Virus record (IMG/VR): IMGVR_UViG_3300035157_000226
Location: 1-30,151 of that record
Length of the DNA stretch: 30,151 nucleotides
Strand: one strand, 5' to 3'
Source: a virus
The position numbers and the translations under genes are program-made. Each line of letters starts with the position of its first letter. The stretch's first letter is position 1. The notes under the pieces were generated by a model, which was given only the letters and a program-made list of their open reading frames with translations, was not told the DNA's origin and did not search any database. Shown piece by piece: positions 5,375 to 15,149 of the stretch.

Positions 5375-8300
5375 ATGTTAAGTCGAGAAATATCTCATCA
5401 CTGATTGAGAGTCAACTTCCACAATTTGTTGTGGAGGAATATCCGTCATTCGTTAAGTTTATTGAGTCCTATTATGCTCAACAAGAACTTAGTGGAGGAG
5501 TATTGGATATTATATCCAACTTAACAAAATATCGTGATATTAATTTTTATAGTAAAGATATATTAAAAGAGTCCTCGAAAACCACTGCTATCACTGGGAT
5601 CTCAGACGTTACTATTTCAGTTGATAACACAAATGGATTTCCTGAAGAAGGACTTGCAAAAATTGGTAATGAAATCTTTTTCTATACTGGTAAGACAAAT
5701 ACAACATTCACAGGTATCTTAAGAGGAGTTAGTGGTAATACTTCCATAGGTGATCTTTACAGCACATCTAAGTTTGTTTCAACTACTGCTGCTATACATC
5801 CCAGTGGATCCAAGGTGCAGAACATTAGTAATCTGTTCCTGTATGCCCTTGTACAAAGCTTTGAGTCGGAATACCTTGCTGGTATACCTGAGAAGTACTT
5901 GCGTGGTGAGATCGATAAGAGAACCCTTATAAAGAACATCTCTTCTTTCTATAAAGCGAAAGGTACAAAGCGTTCTATTCAATTTATTTTCAATTCTTTG
6001 GTAGCATCAGATGAAACTGATGTTTATTATCCAAAAGATATTACAGTTAAGGCATCTGAGTCTGATTGGATTACAGACTATGCTCTTAAGGTTATTGCTA
6101 TTCAGGGAAACCCAGAAGATCTAGTTGGTAAAGTAATTACACAATCAACTGGAAATTATGCTTCTGCTGTAATTGATTCTGTAGAGAAAGAGACTGTTGT
6201 AGATGGTAAGCAAATATGGAAGTTAGTAGTTGCACCATCCAGCGTTAATAATACATTTTCAGTAAGTAATAAGACTAAGCTAACGAAAGCCATTGATAGT
6301 ACAACACAGTCTGGATCTAAAATTACAGTAGATTCCACATTTGGTTGGCCAAAAGAAGGTTCTATCTATATCGGTGGTGAAGTAATTGAATATTCCAGTA
6401 AGACGATTAAGCAATTTACTGTTAAGAGTAGGAAACTTACTTCGACTCATAATTCTGGTTCAACAATCTATGATAACCAAAGGCTTATAGGTAATAATGT
6501 AGAAGTCCTTGCCCTGGGAGTCGTTTATAACTTATCACCTAAGCAACTTGTACCATATGGTATAGAGGGTGAAAAAGTTGTAGTAGAAGATAGTGGTTTT
6601 GATACCATAGACTCTATCATTAAGAACCAGGCAGGTCAGGTGAGATGGGACATGAGTGACAGTTCTTCAACTGTTACATCAGGAGACCCTAGGACTCAAA
6701 GTGAGAATGCCGATACTATTTCAGGTGTACATCAAATTTTTAGTGACGAGAATAATTATTATTTCTGTGTGAGTGGATTCCCTAAGAGAACTACATTCTA
6801 TAATCAAACAATAGATGCTACTAAAACTCCTGTAGATCAGTCAATATTAAGAACGATACGTAAGAGACCTCTTACTACAACTGAGATCTATGCATCCTCA
6901 AGAAAGGATATTGGTATCATGGTTGATGGTACACTTGCTTATGGTGCTAAAGATAAGGGCAGTGTGTTCTCTGGTGGTATCACAAAGATTACTGTAAACA
7001 CACAAGGTAAAGGGTATAGTAGAGCACCTTTTGTTCTTGTTAATGGTTTACCATACAAAGCAACTGCAAAACTCTCTGGTAGTGTTGTTGAAACAATTGA
7101 TGTAGTTGATGCTGGATCATATTCATCTGCACCTATTGTTGAAGTAATATCTGGTAGAAATGCAGAATTAACACCTGTTATTACTGGTGGTAAAATTACA
7201 AGTTTAGTTATTGCTGATGCTGGTGAGTACTATTCTGCACCTCCTACTATTAGGATTGTGGATAGAGTTGGTAAAGGTAGATTTGCCGAGTTCACTTGTG
7301 CTGTATCTGCTGAAGGTAAGATTATATCTACAACACCAGTAAATACTGGTAGTTTCTATACAGCAGAGAATGTTCTAGTACAGATTTTACCAGATGGTTC
7401 TGGTGCTACTGCTACTGCATCCATCTATGAATGGATTAAGAACAGATATGAGATAACAACAGACAAGGATACAGAATATGGTTTCTCGCACCTTAATGAT
7501 CAAGGTTTCTATAATTATGGTGTTCTATCTTATTCACCTAGTCTCCAAACATCCTTAAGTGATACAGGAACCAATCATTCACCTATAATTGGATTTGCAT
7601 ATGATGGTAATCCAATATACGGTCCTTATGGATACACTGATCCAGTAGATTCAACTACTGCTATCATAAGGATGACTAGTGGATACGTTAAAAAGTCTAC
7701 TAGACCTAATGGACCTGCTATCAGTGAATATGCTTTAGGATCTTTCATACAAGATTACTACTATGCTGATAGAATATCTACACTTGATAGGAATAATGGG
7801 CGTTATTGTGTAACACCTGAGTTTCCTGAAGGTACATATGCATACTTTATTACTTTAGATAGTACAGATGTACCAGTATATCCTTATATCATAGGTGAGA
7901 ACTTCTATTCTCTACCTCTTGCTGCTAACTACGATCAGAATCAGACACAGAATGACTTACCACTAGATGCTCTTCGTATTAGAACTACAGATATACCTAA
8001 AAATGGATTGAAGACTAGAGCTGTTACTAAAGATGTTTCTCCTGGTAGCATATCTTCCTTCTCTGTATTCACATCATCAAATAATTTTAAAGTTGGATCT
8101 GAATTATTCTTAGATAATAGTGATACCAGTGGATCTAACGCATCTGGTACAGTTGATTCTATTAAAGGTAGGGATGTAATTGAAGTTAGAGCAACAGATG
8201 CTAGAAGAGTAGCAAAGGTTCAGATTACAGAGAACTGTTATGTATTCTCAGGAGACACCCTCTCACAACCCAGTAGCGGTGCTTATGGTATTGTGGTTGG

Positions 8301-11300
8301 CGATGTATTAGATTCTAAGGTTCTCGTCTTACAGGACGTTGTAGGCACGTTTGATGGTACTGGATTATTTGACTCCACTACATTGTCCATCAATGTTGTT
8401 TTGAATAGCAATGCTACTTTCACAAAGGGTGCAACCGTTGAATTAACAGATGGTACTAATGTTGCTGCTAAAGGGGAAGTAATAGAATCTACTGATAAGA
8501 GAAACTCAGTTAAGTTAAAGGTAGAGTCAGGTGCTTTCAATCAGCAATCAGGTTATTACTTAAGAAGTAACAATCTACTTAACACTATTGGTGCAGAGAT
8601 ACTATCAACTAAGAGTTTGAGTACTGGATTAGTTCCATTTCTAGTTAATACAAATATTGCATTAGTTAAAACTGATGGAGATCATCGATTAGGAGTAGGA
8701 GATACTATCTTCATTTCCATAGATCCTAATGATTCAATTACAACAACTACGAAGTATGTACAGTTAGGTGCTATACAAGAGATTGATGTCGAAGTACCTG
8801 AGTTTTCCACAAAGTTAAATGATGCTGGTATTGGAAGAATAGATCTTCTTAATAGTGGTGCAGATTATACATCTAACACATATGAGGATATAGCATTAAC
8901 TGGTGGTAACGGTACTGGTGCTAAAGCAACTGTACTTGTGGTTAATGGTGTAGTACAAACTGTAACAATTACTACAAAAGGATCTGGATATGAGAAAGGA
9001 GATGTTCTTTCTGTATTAGATGCAGATCTTAATCGTTCTGGTGCTTCCACTAACACAAATAGATTGAGAGTTCGTGTAGATCATATTGGTTTCGCTGCAG
9101 GTGAGACTACTATGAATATTGATACTATAGTTGGTCTTGCTAAGAATGATTTACTTAAGATTGGTGATGAAGTAGTTAAGGTAATTAATATAGGTGACAC
9201 TTCTGTAACTGTCACACGAGCACAAGAAGGTACTTCTGATATAGATCATTTTGATGATGAAGTTGTATCATTGTATGGTGGAGATTATAGGTTCACTGTA
9301 GGTAATACAGTTTCATTAACGGGAGTTGATGCATTAGATCCCGTTATCCTTTCATATTCCAATAAAAAATTAATAGTTGAGCATAATCAGAGCTTCTTCA
9401 ATTCAGGAGATTATACTCCTTATAAGGTAGGTGACCAGTCAACTTTCTTTGATGAGTCAAATCCTAAAAAAACTATTAAGATAACTACTGTTTCTGACTA
9501 CAAGATCGTAACAAAGATTGCAGATTCTGAAACTGGTCCCTATAGTATTTCTCCTAACATAGGAATTCAGGAATTCTACCAGTATAGATTTGATCTAAGT
9601 CATTTTACTAATGACGATTCTGAGTTTATTATATCACCAAGTAAGAATGATAATATCATTGCACCTGAAGTAGTTAATGTTGGTACTCCAGGTACACCTG
9701 GTTCATATGCATATGTTAAGTTTGGATATGGTCCTAGATTGGGTGCAGTTGATCTAACTGGTACACTCAATGATAGAGTTGCTAGGCAGTATCAGAGATA
9801 TTATTACAAATCTATTATCAGAACTAGAAGTAATGGAGATAATACTATTCGTATTGGTCCTTCTACTTCTATAGTAGACAGTGATAGTTACATGGAGATA
9901 GTTAATGATCCTCTACAAGGTAGACAGATTATTACTGATGCTCTTACTACTGGTGGTAGTGCTATATCACAGGGAGTTCAGGTATCATTTGTTACAGCAG
10001 ATAGATTTGTATACGAGATGAATCAGGAGCCAGAATGGTATGGTACTGGTACTATCAAGTATACATCTGAATCACGTTCTGCTGTTGGTGGTATTGATTC
10101 TATTAAAGTAGCTAATCTTGGATCTGGATATAAGAAGGTTCCTATTGTTGAGGGTTGTGAGCTACATTCTGCTTATGCTGCAACTGTAACTGCTCATTGG
10201 GATTCTGTTAATAAGAATATAACTGATGTAACAGTTAATACAGCAGGTTCTAATTATTCCAAACCAAAGGTAGTTGTATCAAATGGTGATGGTACAGAAG
10301 CAAGATTTGAAGTACTCAAAACATCTGATAATAAGATTGCTAGAGTCAATGTAATAAACAAAGGTAAGAACTACACATACAAACCAGATCTTAAAGTTAT
10401 TGAATCTGATATTAGAGCATATGCTTTAGGTGATAACATTGGTATCACTAAGAATGTTGAAATGGAATTCAATGGTTCTGGTATTTGGAATGATACGTCT
10501 ACTATTATGAGACATTCATGTAGTGATGTTCTTATTGTTGATTCCACAGATAATTTCTTAAATGGAGAACAAGTTAGGCAAGGTAATTCTATTGGTCGTG
10601 TCGTTCCTAATGGATGGAGACCTGGATCTAATCTTCTTAAGGTATCAGTAGAATCTGGAGAGTTTGTTAGTGGTACAAATGTACTAGGTGTAGCAAGTAA
10701 TGCTACTGGTAAGGTTCTTAAAGTATTAAAAACAGAATTTGCTGTTGATCTAAAATCATACTACGATAATCTAGGAACATTTACTTCAGATAAAGGTAAG
10801 GTTGGTGTAAGAACTCATAAGATAGCAGATAATGATTTCTATCAAGACTATTCTTATGTTGTTGAGTCTAACACTATCATTGATGATTGGAGAGATTTAA
10901 TTAAGGAGTCTGTACACCCTGCTGGATTCAAATTATTTGGTGAATTGAATGTAGAGTCTGCTGGTGCTGTAAAGATTAGTGATAACTCTAAAACATCACA
11001 AGTTTCTACTTTAAAGTTGTGGAATGAAGAGACAAACAAAGCAACTATACAAGGTACTAAGAGACATCATCAAACAATAATTAATTTATCTGAAAATATC
11101 AATGTTCTTGATGGTACTGGATCTGTAACAGAGCAAGCTGCTGATACATCTGGATTGATTGCTAGAGATATCAAGTTAACACCAGCATTTGATGGTGACT
11201 TTGATTCTAATGGTAATATTGCTGGTACTAGAGAGTTTACTATTATTGATAAATCTACAAATGCACCTATAACTCCATACAATGCTATGGCGTTGACCGT

Positions 11301-14300
11301 AACACTAGATGCTATATTACAGGAACCAGAAGTTGCATATACTGTTGATGGTAATAAAATAACATTTGCTTCTGCACCTTTAGGTCAGAGAATAGAGGGC
11401 AACAATACCATAGAATCCACTAAGTTCTTAGGAAGATTGTTCCAGTTTAAGGATCCGTCTCAAAATGCGACTTATTTGAAAAAGATAAGACAGATCTTCC
11501 AAAGAGAAGGAACATGGATTGACGCTGCTAACCAAATACGTTTTAACCGTAAATTTATCCAAGAAGAAGCGGTAGGATACGTCAAAGCTAAGTATCCATC
11601 ACTTACTTGGAATACATTAGAATCTAAGTGTATGCGTGATATTGGATTGGTTGTAGATGCATATGAGCATGATTTAAGATTTGGTGGTAACTCTGCTTCT
11701 TATGATGCTGCTCAGAAATACTTTGCTGATGGTTCTTTAGCATACATTAATGCTCAGTTAACAGAAAGTATAGAGGCATATGAGTATGCTATGAATCTAT
11801 GTGTTGCTGCAGCAAGAAACTGGGATATCTCATTAAAGAACTGCGTTGTAACACAAGGTGTTGATGTTATTGATGTACCATCAACATTAGGAATATGCAT
11901 TGGTATGCAGGTATCAACTGGTGGTCAATTTAATCCTGGTACTACTGTTACTGAAATTATAAGTCCTACTAGAATTAGGGTTTCTAGAGACGGTAATCTT
12001 TCATATGCTGCACAGACAATTACTACACTTGTTACTACTACTGGTCAGACTAATTATGGTCCTACAGTTGTTACAAATAGTGGTACTTTGAATGTTGCAC
12101 CTTCTGCTACAACTACAATATATTCATCTATTAATCAAATAGATGAGGTTACATTCTCATTCAGTAGAACTAATACTGGTAAGTTTATGGATGCTGCTAA
12201 GTTAATTCAGAAGAATAAGAATTATATTGTTGAAGAAGTTCTTGGATGGACAAAGGCATCATATCCATCACTTATGATTCCAAATGAAGATAAGTGTAAG
12301 AGAGATACTGGATATTTGGTAGATGCTGTTGTTTATCATTTAAGATATGGTGGTAACTCTAACATTGTAGATTTCGCAGAAAGATATTACAATGGATTTA
12401 AACTTGCTCACATTGTAGATCAAAAAGATGAAAGTATAGCAGCATATAACAGAGCAAAAGAGATTATGATTGTTGCTATGAGAAATTCTCTTACTGCTGG
12501 TACATATACAACTATTGCACCATATACAGATGCTATTCTTCCAGATCCTGTAACTGCTTATGGTGCATGTGCTGATGTAGAACAAACATTGAATACTTAC
12601 AATGATATTGTTGCGAATATTCTCACTAAGGGACCATACACAATAGAAAAGACTTCTGATAATAATCAGAGGATTGGTAACTGGTCTTCAACACCTACCT
12701 ATACAAATATTAATATACTTGCTAAGGAAGATATCTTCACAGAATGTTCTGATGTTGTTTCTGCGTTGAATTCCTTATATTTGAATGTTAAAACAATATT
12801 GAATTCTGGAACTGTGGAAAAATCATTACCAGATTACTTCAACGATGATAATAAAGAGTTTGAATTATACTATACTGATAACACACCTGTTAAAACATCT
12901 GTTGGTCATAACCTATTTGTTGGTGTTAATGGTATATTCCAAAATGCTAAGTATGACGATACTTTCCCAAGAAATAATTCATATTTTATAAAGAGATCTG
13001 CTGGTGCTACTGATCCTGATACTATCATATTCTCAGAAGCACCTAAGTGGAAACAAAATCTAAACACTTTGACTGTACAAGAACCTCTTGCTGTAGAGAA
13101 GTTCTTTGCACATAATGTTAGTGGTTATAGAAGACTCATTGTAGATGAAAATAATTTCAATGGTTCTGTTCTAGGTCCATTTACAATGAGAGATGAAGAA
13201 ACAAGAGATGTTGTTGTAGTAGATGATGATAGATTCTTATTTGTTTATGTTGATGGTATACTACAACAGAGATCTCGTTCATACACTGTTAATGAGTCTA
13301 GTGTAACATTCTCTCAAGCACTCACTAAAGGACAATCTGTTGATATGGTTCTTTTGACTGGTATTTCTGAGAATCAAATACTCAATGCTTATAATATAGA
13401 ATCTGAGTTGTTTATGAATGAGATAACAGTCAATGTTACTGGATTAGATTCCGCTTATTCTACATTCTCTGATGCTAAGGATGGACAGATAATATGGCAG
13501 TTCACTGATAACACATATCCTACTCCCGATGAATATCATACTGTTGGTATGGTTAGGGGTCATGGTTTGGTGTCAGGTGGATGGGAATTTGTTATGAGTG
13601 CTCAGAACCCTACTATAGATTTTAGCAAACCTTTAAGAATTGCTGCTAATACTGACTTTATAAATGCTCCTTATATTGAAGTTGATCTTTCAACTGCTAC
13701 TAATACTGTAACATATGCTACAGAAGATGGTAAGAGAGTTATGAAGAAGGACACTTCTGGTTGGTTGTATGATACTGTCCGTCCAGCAATGACCAATTTA
13801 GAACCTGGTGATAAGATCTTAATTGATGGAGAGAAAGAATACAGGACTGTTAAAAAGGTTCCTAGTAGAATTAATCCATTGAACTTTGTTCCTGATACTC
13901 AAGCATCTAGTGACAGTGTTGGAACTGTCACAGTTAGCAATTATAATGGTTTATCGAGAGGTGAAGGATTAGATGTGAAGGCAGTTCTGGATGGAGGAGT
14001 AGTTACTTCTCTAACTTGGAATAAGAGAGATCTTAGTAAGAACCCTGATGCATATCAATATGATACACCACCACAACTTACATTTGAAACATCTGATAAT
14101 GCAGGTGGTGGTGCAAAAGCACATGTTGTTGTAGATGGTGGTGAAGTCATTGATGTTATTCTTGATGCAGGTGGTAGTGGATATACTTCTGTACCAGTTG
14201 TTAATATCTCTCGTAATTACAAAGTGATTAAAAATCATAGAACATTTGATACTAAGTATATCAAACACCTACAGCAGACAATTACAGGTACGAATGCTTT

Positions 14301-15099
14301 AACTACATTCTCATCTGTTGGTGAAGCAACACAGTTAGCTTATGAGTTTACTCATAGTGTTGCTGCTGTTTCATCTCAAAATAATGTATTGGAAGTAACT
14401 CAGCAGTTACTTAGAAATGTATCTGCACCAACTATCACACAGGAGATTCTTCTTCAACCGAAGGAAAGCACTGTTAGCAATAATATTGTTTCTATATTAG
14501 CAACTCCTGGTAATACAGTTAAGCAAATACTTACAAAAGCAGCTGCAACTTCTAGTAGAGAAGTCGCTATTACACAGAATTCTATAGCACCTGCTATGAC
14601 TATAGCAAGTAGTGTAGATGTTAAGAAGGCAGATCTTCTTGATGTTGATTTATCGTGGGGTGATGCATATGTAATGGTTCCATCTACTACAGCGTTTGAT
14701 GCTACTGGTAATTTGCAAGTTGGAGAATACTACATAAATTATTCGTCTAAATTATCTGATCGTTTTGTGATTAAATATAATGGTGCGGTGTTAGATAATC
14801 TTTTGACTATTAATACTACTGGTACTGGTTATCCTAACTCAGGAACCGCTACATGTACAGGTGGTGACGGAACAGGTTTCCAAGTAAGTTACACAGCAGT
14901 AGGCGGTGCTCTAACAGCAGTCACAGTCTATACTGGTGGATTAGATTATAACTCAGGTAACGTGGTCACAGTTACAGGTGGTACTGTTAATGCTACCCTT
15001 AACATAGGTGATGTTATCACAAACAGCACGTCCGAAAGAGGTGTTGCTTCAGTTGCTCCAGCAACAATCTCCGCAGGAACGCTAGTTAGACAAGTATAA
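5371..15099 (+). CDS. giant modular virion protein in the gp7 position, 3242 aa
   Basis: Lies between gp6 and gp8, where T4 encodes wedge gp7 (about 1030 aa), but is three times as long. The N-terminus (residues 1-60, with LPQFVVEEYPSFVKFIESYY) is the common start of cyanophage gp6-adjacent structural proteins. Modules seen in order: 'IGxExIxY' units near residues 89, 325 and 1254; GxGY-P strand repeats near 545, 581, 616, 1161, 1203, 1583, 1625, 1664, 2935, 3151 and 3189; a YHYH-type domain at about 704-850; 'NGxxQxxxxY' units near 1980, 2512 and 2620; a duplicated helical module at about 2051-2155 and 2274-2373; and a 'GMxV' unit near 2165-2210. There is no frameshift or stop, so it appears intact. 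It probably forms the wedge arm plus projecting decoration. Homology to T4 gp7 itself is inferred from position only. Confidence 0.8.
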   Translation: MNVKSRNISSLIESQLPQFVVEEYPSFVKFIESYYAQQELSGGVLDIISNLTKYRDINFYSKDILKESSKTTAITGISDVTISVDNTNGFPEEGLAKIGNEIFFYTGKTNTTFTGILRGVSGNTSIGDLYSTSKFVSTTAAIHPSGSKVQNISNLFLYALVQSFESEYLAGIPEKYLRGEIDKRTLIKNISSFYKAKGTKRSIQFIFNSLVASDETDVYYPKDITVKASESDWITDYALKVIAIQGNPEDLVGKVITQSTGNYASAVIDSVEKETVVDGKQIWKLVVAPSSVNNTFSVSNKTKLTKAIDSTTQSGSKITVDSTFGWPKEGSIYIGGEVIEYSSKTIKQFTVKSRKLTSTHNSGSTIYDNQRLIGNNVEVLALGVVYNLSPKQLVPYGIEGEKVVVEDSGFDTIDSIIKNQAGQVRWDMSDSSSTVTSGDPRTQSENADTISGVHQIFSDENNYYFCVSGFPKRTTFYNQTIDATKTPVDQSILRTIRKRPLTTTEIYASSRKDIGIMVDGTLAYGAKDKGSVFSGGITKITVNTQGKGYSRAPFVLVNGLPYKATAKLSGSVVETIDVVDAGSYSSAPIVEVISGRNAELTPVITGGKITSLVIADAGEYYSAPPTIRIVDRVGKGRFAEFTCAVSAEGKIISTTPVNTGSFYTAENVLVQILPDGSGATATASIYEWIKNRYEITTDKDTEYGFSHLNDQGFYNYGVLSYSPSLQTSLSDTGTNHSPIIGFAYDGNPIYGPYGYTDPVDSTTAIIRMTSGYVKKSTRPNGPAISEYALGSFIQDYYYADRISTLDRNNGRYCVTPEFPEGTYAYFITLDSTDVPVYPYIIGENFYSLPLAANYDQNQTQNDLPLDALRIRTTDIPKNGLKTRAVTKDVSPGSISSFSVFTSSNNFKVGSELFLDNSDTSGSNASGTVDSIKGRDVIEVRATDARRVAKVQITENCYVFSGDTLSQPSSGAYGIVVGDVLDSKVLVLQDVVGTFDGTGLFDSTTLSINVVLNSNATFTKGATVELTDGTNVAAKGEVIESTDKRNSVKLKVESGAFNQQSGYYLRSNNLLNTIGAEILSTKSLSTGLVPFLVNTNIALVKTDGDHRLGVGDTIFISIDPNDSITTTTKYVQLGAIQEIDVEVPEFSTKLNDAGIGRIDLLNSGADYTSNTYEDIALTGGNGTGAKATVLVVNGVVQTVTITTKGSGYEKGDVLSVLDADLNRSGASTNTNRLRVRVDHIGFAAGETTMNIDTIVGLAKNDLLKIGDEVVKVINIGDTSVTVTRAQEGTSDIDHFDDEVVSLYGGDYRFTVGNTVSLTGVDALDPVILSYSNKKLIVEHNQSFFNSGDYTPYKVGDQSTFFDESNPKKTIKITTVSDYKIVTKIADSETGPYSISPNIGIQEFYQYRFDLSHFTNDDSEFIISPSKNDNIIAPEVVNVGTPGTPGSYAYVKFGYGPRLGAVDLTGTLNDRVARQYQRYYYKSIIRTRSNGDNTIRIGPSTSIVDSDSYMEIVNDPLQGRQIITDALTTGGSAISQGVQVSFVTADRFVYEMNQEPEWYGTGTIKYTSESRSAVGGIDSIKVANLGSGYKKVPIVEGCELHSAYAATVTAHWDSVNKNITDVTVNTAGSNYSKPKVVVSNGDGTEARFEVLKTSDNKIARVNVINKGKNYTYKPDLKVIESDIRAYALGDNIGITKNVEMEFNGSGIWNDTSTIMRHSCSDVLIVDSTDNFLNGEQVRQGNSIGRVVPNGWRPGSNLLKVSVESGEFVSGTNVLGVASNATGKVLKVLKTEFAVDLKSYYDNLGTFTSDKGKVGVRTHKIADNDFYQDYSYVVESNTIIDDWRDLIKESVHPAGFKLFGELNVESAGAVKISDNSKTSQVSTLKLWNEETNKATIQGTKRHHQTIINLSENINVLDGTGSVTEQAADTSGLIARDIKLTPAFDGDFDSNGNIAGTREFTIIDKSTNAPITPYNAMALTVTLDAILQEPEVAYTVDGNKITFASAPLGQRIEGNNTIESTKFLGRLFQFKDPSQNATYLKKIRQIFQREGTWIDAANQIRFNRKFIQEEAVGYVKAKYPSLTWNTLESKCMRDIGLVVDAYEHDLRFGGNSASYDAAQKYFADGSLAYINAQLTESIEAYEYAMNLCVAAARNWDISLKNCVVTQGVDVIDVPSTLGICIGMQVSTGGQFNPGTTVTEIISPTRIRVSRDGNLSYAAQTITTLVTTTGQTNYGPTVVTNSGTLNVAPSATTTIYSSINQIDEVTFSFSRTNTGKFMDAAKLIQKNKNYIVEEVLGWTKASYPSLMIPNEDKCKRDTGYLVDAVVYHLRYGGNSNIVDFAERYYNGFKLAHIVDQKDESIAAYNRAKEIMIVAMRNSLTAGTYTTIAPYTDAILPDPVTAYGACADVEQTLNTYNDIVANILTKGPYTIEKTSDNNQRIGNWSSTPTYTNINILAKEDIFTECSDVVSALNSLYLNVKTILNSGTVEKSLPDYFNDDNKEFELYYTDNTPVKTSVGHNLFVGVNGIFQNAKYDDTFPRNNSYFIKRSAGATDPDTIIFSEAPKWKQNLNTLTVQEPLAVEKFFAHNVSGYRRLIVDENNFNGSVLGPFTMRDEETRDVVVVDDDRFLFVYVDGILQQRSRSYTVNESSVTFSQALTKGQSVDMVLLTGISENQILNAYNIESELFMNEITVNVTGLDSAYSTFSDAKDGQIIWQFTDNTYPTPDEYHTVGMVRGHGLVSGGWEFVMSAQNPTIDFSKPLRIAANTDFINAPYIEVDLSTATNTVTYATEDGKRVMKKDTSGWLYDTVRPAMTNLEPGDKILIDGEKEYRTVKKVPSRINPLNFVPDTQASSDSVGTVTVSNYNGLSRGEGLDVKAVLDGGVVTSLTWNKRDLSKNPDAYQYDTPPQLTFETSDNAGGGAKAHVVVDGGEVIDVILDAGGSGYTSVPVVNISRNYKVIKNHRTFDTKYIKHLQQTITGTNALTTFSSVGEATQLAYEFTHSVAAVSSQNNVLEVTQQLLRNVSAPTITQEILLQPKESTVSNNIVSILATPGNTVKQILTKAAATSSREVAITQNSIAPAMTIASSVDVKKADLLDVDLSWGDAYVMVPSTTAFDATGNLQVGEYYINYSSKLSDRFVIKYNGAVLDNLLTINTTGTGYPNSGTATCTGGDGTGFQVSYTAVGGALTAVTVYTGGLDYNSGNVVTVTGGTVNATLNIGDVITNSTSERGVASVAPATISAGTLVRQV
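7480..7920 (+). other. YHYH-type domain inside the giant gp7-position protein
   Basis: Residues about 704-850 carry the hallmarks of the YHYH domain family: HSPIIGFAYDGNPIYGPYGY, then LDRNNGRYCVTPEFPEGTYAYF about 60 residues later. The family is found in secreted and marine proteins of unknown function, and here it is an insert between beta-repeat regions. Confidence 0.7.
11521..11835 (+). repeat. helical module, copy 1 (giant residues about 2051-2155)
   Basis: Begins DAANQIRFNRKFIQEEAVGY and contains KYPSL, KCMRDIGLVVDA and LRFGGNS, followed by a helix with repeated Ala. Its pattern matches copy 2 at 12190-12490 closely at protein level but not at DNA level, indicating an old duplication. 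Confidence 0.75.
12190..12490 (+). repeat. helical module, copy 2 (giant residues about 2274-2373)
   Basis: Begins DAAKLIQKNKNYIVEEVLGW and contains SYPSL, KCKRDTGYLVDA and LRYGGNS, each aligned in order with copy 1. About 120 residues separate the copies, including a 'GMQV' beta unit. Confidence 0.75.
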
Positions 15100-15108
15100 A
15101 TATAAATA
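15095..15108 (+). promoter_or_regulatory. two overlapping T4-type late promoter boxes (TATAAATA twice)
   Basis: TATAAATA occurs at 15095-15102 and again at 15101-15108, sharing two bases. The first overlaps the stop codon of the giant. The ATG of gp8 is 41 nt downstream of the second box. Exact matches to the T4 late consensus make this a strong late promoter for gp8. Confidence 0.7.
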
Positions 15109-15149
15109 ACTCGGATATCCTGTAGTACAAAACTACCCAATTTTCAATT

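Noticed and set aside
8283-9056. Minus-strand open frames of 85 and 63 aa inside the giant
   Set aside because: Ser/Thr/Val/Pro-rich translations that mirror the Gly/Asn/Thr-rich sense protein; no ribosome site or promoter.
5371-15099. Possible CRISPR or DNA-level tandem repeats from recurring GGTACTGGT-like strings
   Set aside because: The strings are in frame, degenerate and irregularly spaced; they reflect Gly/Thr/Ser-rich protein repeats, not a DNA array.
15122-15136. Small hairpin GTAGT-acaaa-ACTAC upstream of gp8
   Set aside because: Five base pairs with only two G-C pairs and no T-run following; too weak to call a terminator or regulator.
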